A stretch of 64,000 nucleotides of DNA from Burkholderiales bacterium (GTDB taxonomy: Bacteria > Pseudomonadota > Gammaproteobacteria > Burkholderiales > Nitrosomonadaceae): assembly GCA_024235755.1 (NCBI GenBank), contig JACKLV010000014.1, positions 1 through 64,000 on the forward strand, in the 5' to 3' direction. How positions within the stretch are numbered: position 1 is the first letter of the stretch; each line of letters begins with the position of its first letter. A program made the translations under genes and the position numbers. Below, in pieces: positions 1 to 9,083 of the stretch. The notes beneath the pieces were generated by a model. That model was not told where the DNA came from. It saw nothing but the letters and a program-made list of their open reading frames with translations, and made no database searches.

Positions 1-408
1 ATCATTGTTATAGGTAATGGTAAAAATATTATCACCGGCCGCCGCACCCAATTTGATTTCCTGCATCAAATTGGTGACCAGACGTTCTTTTTCTATTTCG
101 TTTGTTATCTGCACGTCTAAATCAACCATTCGAATGACTCTTTCCACATTTGGACGACTGATCAATGTACGCCCCATAATGGATATTTGTTGCTGCACAT
201 TAGTTGAAACGGTCATTCCTTCCATTAACGGTCTGATAATATTTTGTGTATCTACATAAATTCTTGCCGATGCTTCAAAATTATCTGGTAGTTTAAGCAC
301 GACTACCCAGCCTGCCATTGCTACCATCCATGCAACAATGACTGCAACAAAGCGGTATTTCCAGATCCCTTTAATACTGACATATAATCGAGTTATTAAC
401 TCATCCAT
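1..408 (-). CDS. XrtA-system polysaccharide chain length determinant, partial (C-terminus beyond left edge)
   Basis: N-terminal 136 residues of a Wzz/GumC-like inner-membrane protein that sets exopolysaccharide chain length. The start codon is ATG at 408-406, with a purine-rich AAAGAGAG upstream. The protein opens MDELITRLYVSIKG, followed by one membrane segment at about residues 18-38. Then comes the PDNFEASARIYVD motif and the SRPNVERVIR stretch, which are typical of chain-length proteins next to exosortase XrtA (EpsF-like). The reading frame stays open to base 1. It lies 167 bases downstream of the export lipoprotein gene on the same strand, so the two are probably co-transcribed. The XrtA assignment comes from resemblance to remembered family sequences; no exosortase gene is visible here. 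Confidence 0.85.
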   Translation of the reverse strand, partial: MDELITRLYVSIKGIWKYRFVAVIVAWMVAMAGWVVVLKLPDNFEASARIYVDTQNIIRPLMEGMTVSTNVQQQISIMGRTLISRPNVERVIRMVDLDVQITNEIEKERLVTNLMQEIKLGAAAGDNIFTITYNND

Positions 409-575
409 AAAGAATACTCTCTTTAAATTTCGATCGCTTATTGGCTAATACTGATTTTGAAAAAATACCTCAAACAATTTGTATCAGTTATATGCTATGT
501 TCTTTGCGTAAAAATATTTATGCGCCCAAACTCACTACAGGACGATTCTTTTCGTAAAATTTAAAGCTGTCAGGA

Positions 576-1205
576 CTAGAAAAAACTTTCCGGTATCACC
601 AAAACATCGCCTTGCAGCATAGGAACGTTGGCTGAGACGTCACCATCTCTGATTAAATCGTCCAATCGGACACGAAATTGTTTTTGTTCGCCATTAATAC
701 TACGAATCACTCTCGCTCTATTTCCTGCCGCGAAATCAGTCATGCCACCGACTGCAATCATGACATCCATTAACGACATATTTTCCCGATAAGGTAATGC
801 CTGGGGCTCTGCCGCTTCACCAATAACCCGGATTTGTTCACTGTAAGGACCTACAAATTGAGTAACCACAACCGTTACTACTGGCTCTTGAATATATTTA
901 GATAATGTTTCCTCGATATCGCGTGCAAGCTGGGTAGAAGTTTTACCACTGGCAGGCAAATCCTCTACTAGGGGCGTTGTGATTTTCCCATCAGGCCTTA
1001 CCGGCACCGACATAGAAATTTCCGGATTGCGCCAGACAATAATATCCACATTATCACCAGGACCGATCAAATAATCCCTGGATACAACATCATTCTCTGA
1101 ATCACTCAACAGAGGATAAGTAGAACAACCTGTTAGCAGCAAAAAAACAGAACATAAAAAAATGAAACGGATCGAGTCACCCATGCTCACAAAAATTATT
1201 TTCAC
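576..1205 (-). CDS. Wza-like polysaccharide export lipoprotein (XrtA/PEP-CTERM type)
   Basis: 209-residue outer-membrane polysaccharide export protein. The start is GTG at 1205, chosen because AGAGGAA sits eight bases upstream; an ATG seven codons in (1184) lacks such a site. A lipoprotein signal peptide ends at LLLTGC, with Cys27 the lipidated residue. The mature part has the Poly_export domain (YLIGPGDNVDIIVWRNPEIS, about residues 45-64) and a SLBB-type region (VIGEAAEPQALPY, about 127-139). Proteins of this class form the outer-membrane exit for exopolysaccharide. With the downstream chain-length gene it forms the edge of an EPS locus that continues left of the window. Confidence 0.88.
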   Translation of the reverse strand: MKIIFVSMGDSIRFIFLCSVFLLLTGCSTYPLLSDSENDVVSRDYLIGPGDNVDIIVWRNPEISMSVPVRPDGKITTPLVEDLPASGKTSTQLARDIEETLSKYIQEPVVTVVVTQFVGPYSEQIRVIGEAAEPQALPYRENMSLMDVMIAVGGMTDFAAGNRARVIRSINGEQKQFRVRLDDLIRDGDVSANVPMLQGDVLVIPESFF

Positions 1206-1722
1206 AGAAGTTTCCTCTAATATATTTAACCAAAAAAACCGAAGAAAACCATTTATAACATAATGCCATAGTATCTGATACTAATCGATAGACTAAGTTT
1301 CTTAAGCTTCGATAAAGCTATAATTAACCGCATATTTTATATGGAGCTATATACATAAAGAGACACACTAGGTCAAAACAACCACGCCTGCTCAAATTAC
1401 CCTGCTCGATCACAGTGCAGCAATATTTGTTATTCTTTTTGGATAATGTTTTTTGATCATAATCTGCGACCAACATTAAAACAACTGGCCAACAGTACAA
1501 AAAGCCGGTTCTTGTAATTTTGTAATCAAATCGCACATTTTCTAAATCTCAAGTGCTTCACAGTCCACAAACTGAATTAAACAGGTGAATCATCCTCGGA
1601 TCATATATAAAGGGTAAATGAATGCCAGTATACAAACCGAAATCAGACACGATAGAATTGTTTCTATACATATCAGAATTCAGACACTCTAAGCATTTTT
1701 AAAAACAAACAGGAAAATTCGA
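1206..1722. other. Intergenic region between EPS export gene and formaldehyde dehydrogenase
   Basis: 517 bases between two divergent genes, so it should carry both promoters. No coding frame in it looks real. A small inverted repeat AGCTT-CGATA-AAGCT lies near 1306-1320. The right gene has CAGGAAAATTCGA before its ATG as ribosome-binding site. No confident -35/-10 pair was found by eye. Confidence 0.4.
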
Positions 1723-2829
1723 ATGAAATCTAGAGCAGCTGTAGCCTGGCAGGCTAAACACCCCCTTACGATCGAACAGATCGATCTGGAAGGACCTAAA
1801 GCAGGCGAGGTACTTGTTGAAATCAAAGCTACTGGCATTTGTCATACCGATTACTACACGCTGTCGGGGGCCGATCCAGAAGGCTTGTTCCCCACAGTTC
1901 TCGGGCACGAAGGTGCAGGTGTCGTTGTCGAAGTTGGCAAAGATGTCAAATCTTTGCAGCCGGGCGATCATGTCATCCCGTTGTACACACCGGAATGTCG
2001 CGAATGCAAATTTTGTCTATCGCAAAAAACCAATCTCTGTCAGGCAATTCGCAGTACACAGGGCCGCGGCCTGATGCCTGATGCGACCTCACGTTTTTCG
2101 CTGAACGGCCAGCCATTGTTTCATTACATGGGCACGTCAACATTCTCAAATTTCACTGTTGCACCTGAAATTGCGTTAGCAAAAATCCGCCCGGATGCAC
2201 CGTTTGACAAAGTCTGTTATATCGGTTGTGGCGTTACAACCGGCATTGGCGCAGTACTGTTTACAGCAAAAGTCGAGGCAGGCAGCAATATCGCTGTCTT
2301 CGGTTTGGGGGGCATCGGTCTGAATGTCATACAAGGCGCCAAAATGGTGGGTGCCGACAAAATTATCGGTATAGATCTCAATCCTGAACGTGAAGCCATG
2401 GCACGCGAATTTGGCATGACCCATTTTCTGAATCCTGATGATGAATCGGATATTGTCGATGCAGTTGTTCAGCTTACAGGCGGGGGCGCAGATTACAGCT
2501 TTGAGTGCATCGGCAATACACAAGTCATGCGCCAGGCGCTGGAATGCACCCATAAAGGCTGGGGGCGAAGTATAATCATTGGCGTTGCTGAGGCCGGCGC
2601 GGAGATTCGTACGCGACCTTTTCAACTGGTTACCGGCCGCAAATGGGAAGGAACCGCCTTTGGCGGCGCGCGCGGCCGCACAGACGTTCCTAAAATAGTC
2701 GACTGGTACATGGAAGGTAAGATTAATATTGATTCGTTAATTACGCACACCTTGAAGCTGGAAGACATCAATAAAGGCTTTGAGTTAATGAAAACTGGAA
2801 AATCAATCCGCTCTGTGGTTGTTTACTAA
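1723..2829 (+). CDS. frmA: S-(hydroxymethyl)glutathione dehydrogenase (class III alcohol dehydrogenase)
   Basis: 368 residues, the normal length for this zinc enzyme. It oxidises S-hydroxymethylglutathione, formed spontaneously from formaldehyde and glutathione, to S-formylglutathione with NAD. Catalytic zinc ligands are Cys40 (GICHTDYYTLSG), His62 (GHEGAG) and Cys169 (CGVTTG). The structural zinc cysteines are 92, 95, 98 and 106. The NAD-binding GLGGIG lies at 194-199. Arg115 is present; in class III enzymes it binds the glutathione carboxylate, which separates them from ordinary alcohol dehydrogenases. The stop overlaps the next start (TAATG), so the hydrolase that completes the pathway is translationally coupled. 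It is also called adhC or flhA in other species. Confidence 0.96.
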   Translation: MKSRAAVAWQAKHPLTIEQIDLEGPKAGEVLVEIKATGICHTDYYTLSGADPEGLFPTVLGHEGAGVVVEVGKDVKSLQPGDHVIPLYTPECRECKFCLSQKTNLCQAIRSTQGRGLMPDATSRFSLNGQPLFHYMGTSTFSNFTVAPEIALAKIRPDAPFDKVCYIGCGVTTGIGAVLFTAKVEAGSNIAVFGLGGIGLNVIQGAKMVGADKIIGIDLNPEREAMAREFGMTHFLNPDDESDIVDAVVQLTGGGADYSFECIGNTQVMRQALECTHKGWGRSIIIGVAEAGAEIRTRPFQLVTGRKWEGTAFGGARGRTDVPKIVDWYMEGKINIDSLITHTLKLEDINKGFELMKTGKSIRSVVVY

Positions 2830-3683
2830 TGAAGCCCTTGTTGGAAATACGCAGTCAACATCGTTGTTTTGAAGGCACACAAGGCTTTTATCAACATGAT
2901 TCAGCAATTATCGGCCTGCCGATGCGTTTTTCTGTATATCAGCCTCCCAGTACCCAACGGCAGCTTTCGCCTGCTGTTTTTTTTCTTGCCGGGCTTACTT
3001 GCACCGAAGAAACTTTCATGATTAAAGCAGGCGCGCAACGTTACGCCGCAGACTATGGCCTTATCCTGGTTAGCATGGACACCAGTCCACGCGAAACCGG
3101 TATTCCGGGTGAAACTGAAAATTGGGATTTTGGATCAGGCGCAGGCTTTTATCTTGACGCAACGGCAAAGCCTTGGTCAAAGCACTACTTGATGGAAAGT
3201 TATATCGTCCAGGAATTGTATCCGATTATCTTGAATGAGTTTTCAGCAGACCCAGACAAAATTGGCATAACAGGTCATTCGATGGGTGGTCACGGTGCAC
3301 TGACGCTGGGATTAAAGTATCCAGAGAAATTTCGCTCCGTCTCCGCATTTGCGCCCGTTTCCGCACCAATGCAATGCCCGTGGGGACAAAAGGCCTTCAC
3401 GCATTATTTGGGAGAAAACCAAAGTACCTGGCGCAGGCACGATGCAACGGCCATGATAGAGGATGGCAGGCAGCTAGCCGATATATTGATTGACCAAGGT
3501 CTGGAAGATCCGTTTTTGTCAGAGCAACTCTGCCCTGATCGGTTAGAAAAAGCATGTCGGAATACCGGACAAAAACTGACGTTACGTTATCATCCTGGTT
3601 ACGATCACAGCTATTATTTCATCAGTACATTTATAGCAGATCACCTAAAGTATCATCACAATATATTAAGCGCTACTCGCTGA
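2829..3683 (+). CDS. fghA: S-formylglutathione hydrolase
   Basis: 284-residue alpha/beta hydrolase of the esterase D family. It splits S-formylglutathione into formate and glutathione, the second step of formaldehyde detoxification. The nucleophile elbow GHSMGG gives Ser151. The acid and base are probably the Asp in GLEDPF and the His in HPGYDHSYYF near residue 260. The family motif FFLAGLTCTEE is at residues 51-61. It overlaps the dehydrogenase stop by one base. Formaldehyde is a plausible by-product of ammonia monooxygenase acting on methane or methanol, which would explain the pair in a nitrifier; that link is inference. Also called frmB. Confidence 0.95.
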   Translation: MKPLLEIRSQHRCFEGTQGFYQHDSAIIGLPMRFSVYQPPSTQRQLSPAVFFLAGLTCTEETFMIKAGAQRYAADYGLILVSMDTSPRETGIPGETENWDFGSGAGFYLDATAKPWSKHYLMESYIVQELYPIILNEFSADPDKIGITGHSMGGHGALTLGLKYPEKFRSVSAFAPVSAPMQCPWGQKAFTHYLGENQSTWRRHDATAMIEDGRQLADILIDQGLEDPFLSEQLCPDRLEKACRNTGQKLTLRYHPGYDHSYYFISTFIADHLKYHHNILSATR

Positions 3684-3738
3684 TTCCAAGCAAATTGTTT
3701 CATTTGCCGTTTTTAAGCATTGTATCGGCTGATTGAAA

Positions 3739-4938
3739 TTATAGCGCTTCAAATATGCCAGCCGCACCCATACCGCTGCCGATACACATGGTCACCATGC
3801 CATATTTCATTTTGTGACGGCGCAAGCCGTGCATGAGTGTGGCCACACGGATAGAACCCGTGGCTCCCAGAGGGTGGCCCAAGGCAATCGCACCGCCCAG
3901 CGGATTGACCTTTTCGCGATCCAATCCCAGATCATGAATAACCGCCAAACTTTGTGCGGCAAAAGCCTCGTTCAGTTCAATCCAGTCAAGATCATCGAGC
4001 TTGATGCCCGTTTGCGCAAGTACTTTTGGAATTGCCTTGATAGGCCCAACACCCATAATCTCCGGCGGCACGCCGGCGACCGAATAACCGACAAAACGAC
4101 CCAGTGGTGAAAGATTGAAGCGCTGCATAGCAGACTCGCTCATCAGTACCACCGCACCGGCACCATCGGACATTTGTGAGCTGTTACCCGCTGTTACCGA
4201 CCCATGCACCGCAAATACAGGCTTAAGTTTTGCAAGTACCGCCTCATTTGTATCCGCACGCGGCCCCTCATCCGTGTCTTTAACGGATACCGATTCACGT
4301 ACCTGATGCGTTCCCAGATCGGGATATTTTTCATTAATGGTATAAGGTATGATTTCCTGCCTGAATTCACCTTGTTTAATGGCATTCAGAGCACGCTGAT
4401 GACTTGTCAGCGCGAATGCATCCTGCGCCTCACGATCTATTTTCCATTGGTCGGCCACTTTTTCAGCGGTCATGCCCATACCGAAAGCAATAGCTACATT
4501 TTCATCATGCTTGAACATTACCGGATTCATCGCCACCTTATTGCCCATCATCGGCACCATGCTCATACTTTCCGTTCCGCCAGCTATCATCACGTCTGCT
4601 TCGCCCAAACGGATACGGTCGGCGGCGATTGCGACTGATTGTAATCCGGATGCGCAAAACCGGTTAATGGTCATACCCGGCACACTGTCAGGCAGACCTG
4701 CCAGCAACAGAGCAACGCGCGCAACATTAATTCCCTGCTCAGCTTCGGGCATTGCGCAACCAACAATCACATCGTCAACCGCCGCCGGATCAAGCCCATC
4801 ACACAATTGCGTAACAGCTTTCAGCACATGAACCAGCATGTCATCGGGGCGTACATGTTTGAACATGCCACGCGGCGCTTTACCCACAGGTGTACGCGCG
4901 GCTGCCACGATATAGGCATCTTGTATTTGCTTGGTCAT
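3739..4938 (-). CDS. fadA: Acetyl-CoA C-acyltransferase (thiolase)
   Basis: 399-residue thiolase, full length. The catalytic set is complete: nucleophile Cys95 in NRFCASGLQS, His355 in GHPLGATG and Cys385 in CIGSGMG. It would cleave 3-ketoacyl-CoA to acetyl-CoA and a shortened acyl-CoA. It lies 70 bases downstream of the FadB-like gene on the same strand, which argues for beta-oxidation rather than acetoacetyl-CoA synthesis. Start ATG at 4938 is preceded by AAGGAGAAAT. A role in polyhydroxyalkanoate metabolism is not excluded, but no phaB or phaC is nearby. Confidence 0.92.
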   Translation of the reverse strand: MTKQIQDAYIVAAARTPVGKAPRGMFKHVRPDDMLVHVLKAVTQLCDGLDPAAVDDVIVGCAMPEAEQGINVARVALLLAGLPDSVPGMTINRFCASGLQSVAIAADRIRLGEADVMIAGGTESMSMVPMMGNKVAMNPVMFKHDENVAIAFGMGMTAEKVADQWKIDREAQDAFALTSHQRALNAIKQGEFRQEIIPYTINEKYPDLGTHQVRESVSVKDTDEGPRADTNEAVLAKLKPVFAVHGSVTAGNSSQMSDGAGAVVLMSESAMQRFNLSPLGRFVGYSVAGVPPEIMGVGPIKAIPKVLAQTGIKLDDLDWIELNEAFAAQSLAVIHDLGLDREKVNPLGGAIALGHPLGATGSIRVATLMHGLRRHKMKYGMVTMCIGSGMGAAGIFEAL

Positions 4939-5008
4939 TTATTTCTCCTTGGAAATTCAGGCGCCATAACACCCATATCCATAAAGCGTTTTCAAAGCGG
5001 GCTACCGG

Positions 5009-7513
5009 CTAATTCCTAAGCGGTTTTCCTGTTTTCAACGTATGTTCAATACGCGCTTGCGTCTTCTCAGTCGCGAGCAGCTCCATGAACGCGGCACGTT
5101 CGAGCTGGAGAAACCATTCTTCGTCAGCCAGACTGCCCGGCGTCAGATCCCCACCGCACATGACGTATGCAATTTTTTTTCCAATCAAATAGTCATGATC
5201 GGAAATAAACCCTCCCTCATGCATATTGACAAGCATGCTCTCAATCGTTGCAATACCGGTATTGCCCGCAACCGGTATTGCCCGCATTCTCAGCGGCGGA
5301 CGGTAGCCCGACTCAGCAAGCGTCATCGCCTGTAGTTTTGCCGCATGCAACAGCTCAAAACGGTTCATGATAATGGTATCTGCCGGACGCAAAAAACCTA
5401 ATTCTTTAGCCTGCTCCGCACTTTTTGCCAGTTCAGCCATCGCCACTGTTTGATAATATTTTTTCAATTGCGGAAATGGATCACCCTCAACGGCAGTCTG
5501 TGCAGCCCTGAGTGCAAATTCCTTGCACCCGCCCCCAGCCGGCAACAAACCGACACCTGCTTCTACCAGACCAATATAAGTCTCCATAGTAGCGACCACG
5601 CGGTCGCAATGCATAACGAATTCACATCCGCCACCCAGCGCCAATCCGTCGACGGCTGCAACTGTCGGTACCATAGAATACCGCAGTGCTTGTGATGTTT
5701 GTTGAAACTGATCAATCATCGCTTCCACTTCAGCCAACTTCCTGGCCATCAATGCATCAGCCATATCAAGTTCTCTGGCGGCTTTGAGGACTGTCGCCTG
5801 CGCCGACTTTTTAAATTGTTTGAAAAATTTTTCAAACAAAGAAGGCGGTGCCGGCACGCGCTTTTCTACGTGCTGCGGCTTTGGACGTTCAGTGGCCTGC
5901 TTTAAATTCGCCCCAGCAGAAAATGGCGGTTCGGTCTGCCAGATCACCATAGCTTGCCAGTTTTTTTCAGCTTCTTTGAGCGCGTCCAAAATTCCATTCA
6001 ACACATCCTTGCCAATGGTATGCATTTTGCTCTTAAAGCTGAGTATGGCTATTTTATCGCCTGTGTGCCACATCCTCACCGCATCGGTTTCGAAAATAGT
6101 TTCACCGTATGTTGCATCTTCTCCGATCAACCGGTCAGGATATAGTTGCCGGTGGTAAACAGGCAGTTCCGAGCGTTGATGGATTGTCCCCGTTACCGGC
6201 GCGTAGGAACCCTGGGATGTATGTACTTGTTCACTGATTGTCTGAACCCAAGATGGCAACGGCTTATTGCTCATAGATTTCCCAGCGGCGATATCCGTAT
6301 TGATCCAGTCGGCCACCTGCTTCCAACCGGCTTCCTGCCAGATTTCAAAAGGACCATGCTCCCACCCGAAACCCCATCTTATCGCCAAATCCAAATCACG
6401 CGCGTTATCGGCAATATGCTCCAGCTGAACAGCGCAGTAATGAAACAAATCACGATGAATAGCCCATAGAAACTGACCTTGAGCATGCTGACTATTGCGC
6501 ATTATGGCGATTCTATCCACAGGTTTGCTGTACTTTAACTGTTGTTTAAGTTCGTCATGGACCTCGCCGCAAGAAGCACGGTAAGTATTCTCGGCAAGAT
6601 CCAATACCTGAATTTCCTTGCCAACCTTCTGATAAACACCTCGTTTGGTTTTTTGTCCGAGCGCGCCTTCATCAATTAATCCGCGCAGCCAATCTGGTGT
6701 CTCAAAATAGGAATGCCAATCATCGTCTGGCAACGTATCACGCATCGTATGGATAACATGCGCCAGTATATCCAACCCAACAACATCCGCAGTTCTAAAA
6801 GTTGCGCTTTTGGGTCGTCCGATCAATGCACCCGTTAGGGCATCAACTTCATCAAATGCCAATCCGGATTCTCGTCCGTGGTGCATGGTTGCCAACAAGG
6901 AAAAAACGCCAATACGGTTGGCGATAAAATTCGGTGTATCTTTCGCACGAATCACGCCCTTACCCAGATACGTTACCAGAAAAGATTCCAGGTTATCGAG
7001 CATCAACGCATCGCTTTGTTCACAGGGAATTAATTCGATCAGGTGCATGTACCGCGGAGGATTAAAAAAATGAACCCCGCAAAAACGATGCCGCAATGCT
7101 TCTGGAAAGGCCTGTGCCAATCGATTAATGGAGAGACCGGATGTATTGCTTGCAAAAATGGTCTGTTCACCAAGATATGGTGCAACTTTTTCGTAAAGCG
7201 CTTGCTTCCAGTCCATGCGTTCAGCAATTGCTTCGATTACGACATCACATGTTTTAAGCTGTTCGAGATGCTGATCATAATTGGCTGCTTCAATAAACGC
7301 AGCCTTGGACTTCACCGACAACGGTGCCGGCTCATGCTTTTTTAATTTTTCGATCGCTTTAGTTACATGAGCGTTGGGATCATCTGCTTCAGCCGGCAAT
7401 TCAAACAAAAAAGTTTCAATATTGGCATTTACCATATGCGCTGCAATCTGCGCACCCATGACACCCGCACCCAACACCGCCACCTTGCGCACAATAAACT
7501 GAGCGTTATTCAA
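5009..7513 (-). CDS. 3-hydroxyacyl-CoA dehydrogenase / enoyl-CoA hydratase fusion (FadB/FadN-like)
   Basis: About 834 residues carrying both middle steps of beta-oxidation. The NAD-binding dehydrogenase domain is N-terminal (VAVLGAGVMGAQIAAH) and continues through GVHFFNPPRYMHLIELIPC and the C-terminal 3HCDH repeat. The enoyl-CoA hydratase/isomerase domain follows, with FSAGANLKQ and GLALGGGCEFVMHCDR. The domain order is that of Bacillus FadN, the reverse of E. coli FadB. The start is uncertain. An ATG at 7528 is possible, but AGGAGG lies just after it and is ideally spaced for TTG at 7513, giving an N-terminus MNNAQFIVRKVAVLG that fits the family. It is the first gene of a two-gene operon with the thiolase; no acyl-CoA dehydrogenase is adjacent. 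Confidence 0.92.
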   Translation of the reverse strand: MNNAQFIVRKVAVLGAGVMGAQIAAHMVNANIETFLFELPAEADDPNAHVTKAIEKLKKHEPAPLSVKSKAAFIEAANYDQHLEQLKTCDVVIEAIAERMDWKQALYEKVAPYLGEQTIFASNTSGLSINRLAQAFPEALRHRFCGVHFFNPPRYMHLIELIPCEQSDALMLDNLESFLVTYLGKGVIRAKDTPNFIANRIGVFSLLATMHHGRESGLAFDEVDALTGALIGRPKSATFRTADVVGLDILAHVIHTMRDTLPDDDWHSYFETPDWLRGLIDEGALGQKTKRGVYQKVGKEIQVLDLAENTYRASCGEVHDELKQQLKYSKPVDRIAIMRNSQHAQGQFLWAIHRDLFHYCAVQLEHIADNARDLDLAIRWGFGWEHGPFEIWQEAGWKQVADWINTDIAAGKSMSNKPLPSWVQTISEQVHTSQGSYAPVTGTIHQRSELPVYHRQLYPDRLIGEDATYGETIFETDAVRMWHTGDKIAILSFKSKMHTIGKDVLNGILDALKEAEKNWQAMVIWQTEPPFSAGANLKQATERPKPQHVEKRVPAPPSLFEKFFKQFKKSAQATVLKAARELDMADALMARKLAEVEAMIDQFQQTSQALRYSMVPTVAAVDGLALGGGCEFVMHCDRVVATMETYIGLVEAGVGLLPAGGGCKEFALRAAQTAVEGDPFPQLKKYYQTVAMAELAKSAEQAKELGFLRPADTIIMNRFELLHAAKLQAMTLAESGYRPPLRMRAIPVAGNTGIATIESMLVNMHEGGFISDHDYLIGKKIAYVMCGGDLTPGSLADEEWFLQLERAAFMELLATEKTQARIEHTLKTGKPLRN

Positions 7514-7541
7514 TTCCGCCTCCTGCATGATTCGGTTATCA

Positions 7542-7556
7542 AGCGATTCAATCGCT
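7542..7556. promoter_or_regulatory. 15-bp palindrome upstream of the fadB-like gene (possible operator)
   Basis: AGCGATT-C-AATCGCT is a perfect odd-symmetry inverted repeat, 13 bases before the ATG and 28 before the TTG of the beta-oxidation operon. This size and position suit a TetR- or GntR-type repressor site, as often found on fatty-acid genes. No regulator gene is adjacent, so the assignment is inference from symmetry and position. Confidence 0.35.
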
Positions 7557-7744
7557 GTTTGGCTTTATCCAGTATAGCAGTTCAATACCTTCTTTCCACC
7601 GGAACAAACATAAACACCAATGGACAGTGCCGTATATTAACTCCACTCAATCTTTTTCCGCCACCTATAACCAGCAACAATAACTCCATAGTGTTGTTTT
7701 TTCACCAATCTGGTCAATCGGTTTCTCAGCAATTGCTTATCTGA

Positions 7745-8548
7745 TTAATACAGCGCAACCGTGGTGCTGTCTGCCAGACACCCACTGGGCTGGGCAGCAT
7801 AATGTATTTTTCCAAACAATCTTCGTACGGCAAACCGGGGACGTTGCCGCCACGAAAAGTACGACTGATTGTCCACACACCTGTCGATAACAAATGCGGC
7901 TCGCACATGGCTTGAACCAAGCTCTTCCGAATTTGCACAATAACAAAACAATTGCCGGTAAAACGCCTGGCGCTTCCAAAGTGAAACATGAATACTGTCG
8001 AAACTCATCCATTTGGGTTCCGGTTCATACAATACCACCTGGTGCCGAGCAGCCAGCTCATTCAGACCCTGATGAACCGTAAATGCACGTTCAAATATTT
8101 CGTCGCGGGAAAGCTTGCATGTTGGAAACAAGACGTTTCTTAATATCTTGAACCGGCTTTCTGACATCGCTTTAATCGAGTCTATCGGCAAATTCGTCAT
8201 CACAATATGCGCACCGCTTTGCTGTAACTGTTGAATACACCATGATACCCAGCGCAAAATCTGGCTTGGTAAATAACCGTAAGGAATATCGTTGCCTATA
8301 TCTGTCAAAAACGCATAAGTCGGCACTGACCGACTAGCATACAATTGTCGCCATAAACCGCATTGCACAATTCCCGGCAATTCACGTACCAGTACCAGGC
8401 TATTCTGTCCATACGAACGCCCATGCCCTGCAGCAACCAGCACTTCACTGGGTGCGCCGTATTGCTGTTGCAGCAGTTGAATAATCATGCGCAACGAGAA
8501 AGTCAGGTTGCTCGCACCCAGCAACACTATGCGATTAACAGGTTGCAT
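7745..8548 (-). CDS. SGNH/GDSL-hydrolase-like protein
   Basis: 267 residues with no membrane segment or signal peptide. The SGNH blocks can be traced: GASN with Ser13 in place of the usual GDS, block III GND at 85-87 (FLTDIGNDIPYG), and D184-x-x-H187 (FDSIHVS) as the catalytic acid and base. The ribosyl-rich C-terminus has no recognisable domain. It starts four bases after the stop of the phosphatidyltransferase gene, so the two are almost certainly co-translated, which suggests a lipid- or acyl-ester-directed hydrolase. The substrate is unknown. The spacing of the motifs, rather than strong overall similarity, is the basis for the call. Confidence 0.7.
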   Translation of the reverse strand: MQPVNRIVLLGASNLTFSLRMIIQLLQQQYGAPSEVLVAAGHGRSYGQNSLVLVRELPGIVQCGLWRQLYASRSVPTYAFLTDIGNDIPYGYLPSQILRWVSWCIQQLQQSGAHIVMTNLPIDSIKAMSESRFKILRNVLFPTCKLSRDEIFERAFTVHQGLNELAARHQVVLYEPEPKWMSFDSIHVSLWKRQAFYRQLFCYCANSEELGSSHVRAAFVIDRCVDNQSYFSWRQRPRFAVRRLFGKIHYAAQPSGCLADSTTVALY

Positions 8549-8552
8549 TCAG

Positions 8553-9083
8553 TTATACATTCCTCATGTTGCGATAAAAATTATTTTTGACAAACAAATA
8601 AATATAGTCGAACGCGGAACAAATACTCAAGGTAATGGTAAGAACCAGCAACCATTGAGGGATCACTTGCAGACTGACAAAACTTAAAAAAACCAGAAAC
8701 TGAAATACGGTCGTGATTTTGCCGAGTATTCTGGGAACCACATTAAAAAAGGCTCGCCAGTTTTTCTCCAAGGCAATAAACGCCGCACCACAAAATACCG
8801 CAATCTCACGCGCACCGAATAAAATAAACTGCCACCAGGTCATATCGGTTTCAATAAATATGACCAGCGCTACTGAAAAAACAAAGCATTTGTCGGCTAT
8901 CGGATCCAGCAGTGCACCGAGCGGCGTTTGCAGATTGAACCAGCGGCTCAATGCCCCATCGAAATACTCGGTAGCCAGCGCTACTGCAACGATAATCAAC
9001 CGGTATTGTTCAGGTGCGAACGGAAATACGAAAGCCAGAACCAACCGCAGCAACGTCAATGAATTCGGCAAATGTTTGAACAT
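8553..9083 (-). CDS. CDP-alcohol phosphatidyltransferase family protein
   Basis: 176-residue integral membrane protein with about five or six hydrophobic segments. It carries the family signature DGxxSR-x8-GxxxDxxxD (DGALSR, then GALLDPIAD, roughly residues 42-64). These enzymes move a phosphatidyl group from CDP-diacylglycerol to an alcohol, releasing CMP. The first aspartate of the usual DxxDG is glutamate here (EYFDG), and the A of AR is S. This may alter metal binding or mark a divergent subfamily. At 176 residues it is close to phosphatidylglycerophosphate synthase in size, but substrate cannot be assigned. First gene of an operon with the SGNH-like protein. Confidence 0.82.
   Translation of the reverse strand: MFKHLPNSLTLLRLVLAFVFPFAPEQYRLIIVAVALATEYFDGALSRWFNLQTPLGALLDPIADKCFVFSVALVIFIETDMTWWQFILFGAREIAVFCGAAFIALEKNWRAFFNVVPRILGKITTVFQFLVFLSFVSLQVIPQWLLVLTITLSICSAFDYIYLFVKNNFYRNMRNV

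Noticed and set aside
1324..1536. 70-codon open frame on the minus strand in the gap before the formaldehyde dehydrogenase
   Set aside because: No ribosome-binding site and composition unlike coding sequence; it looks like chance.
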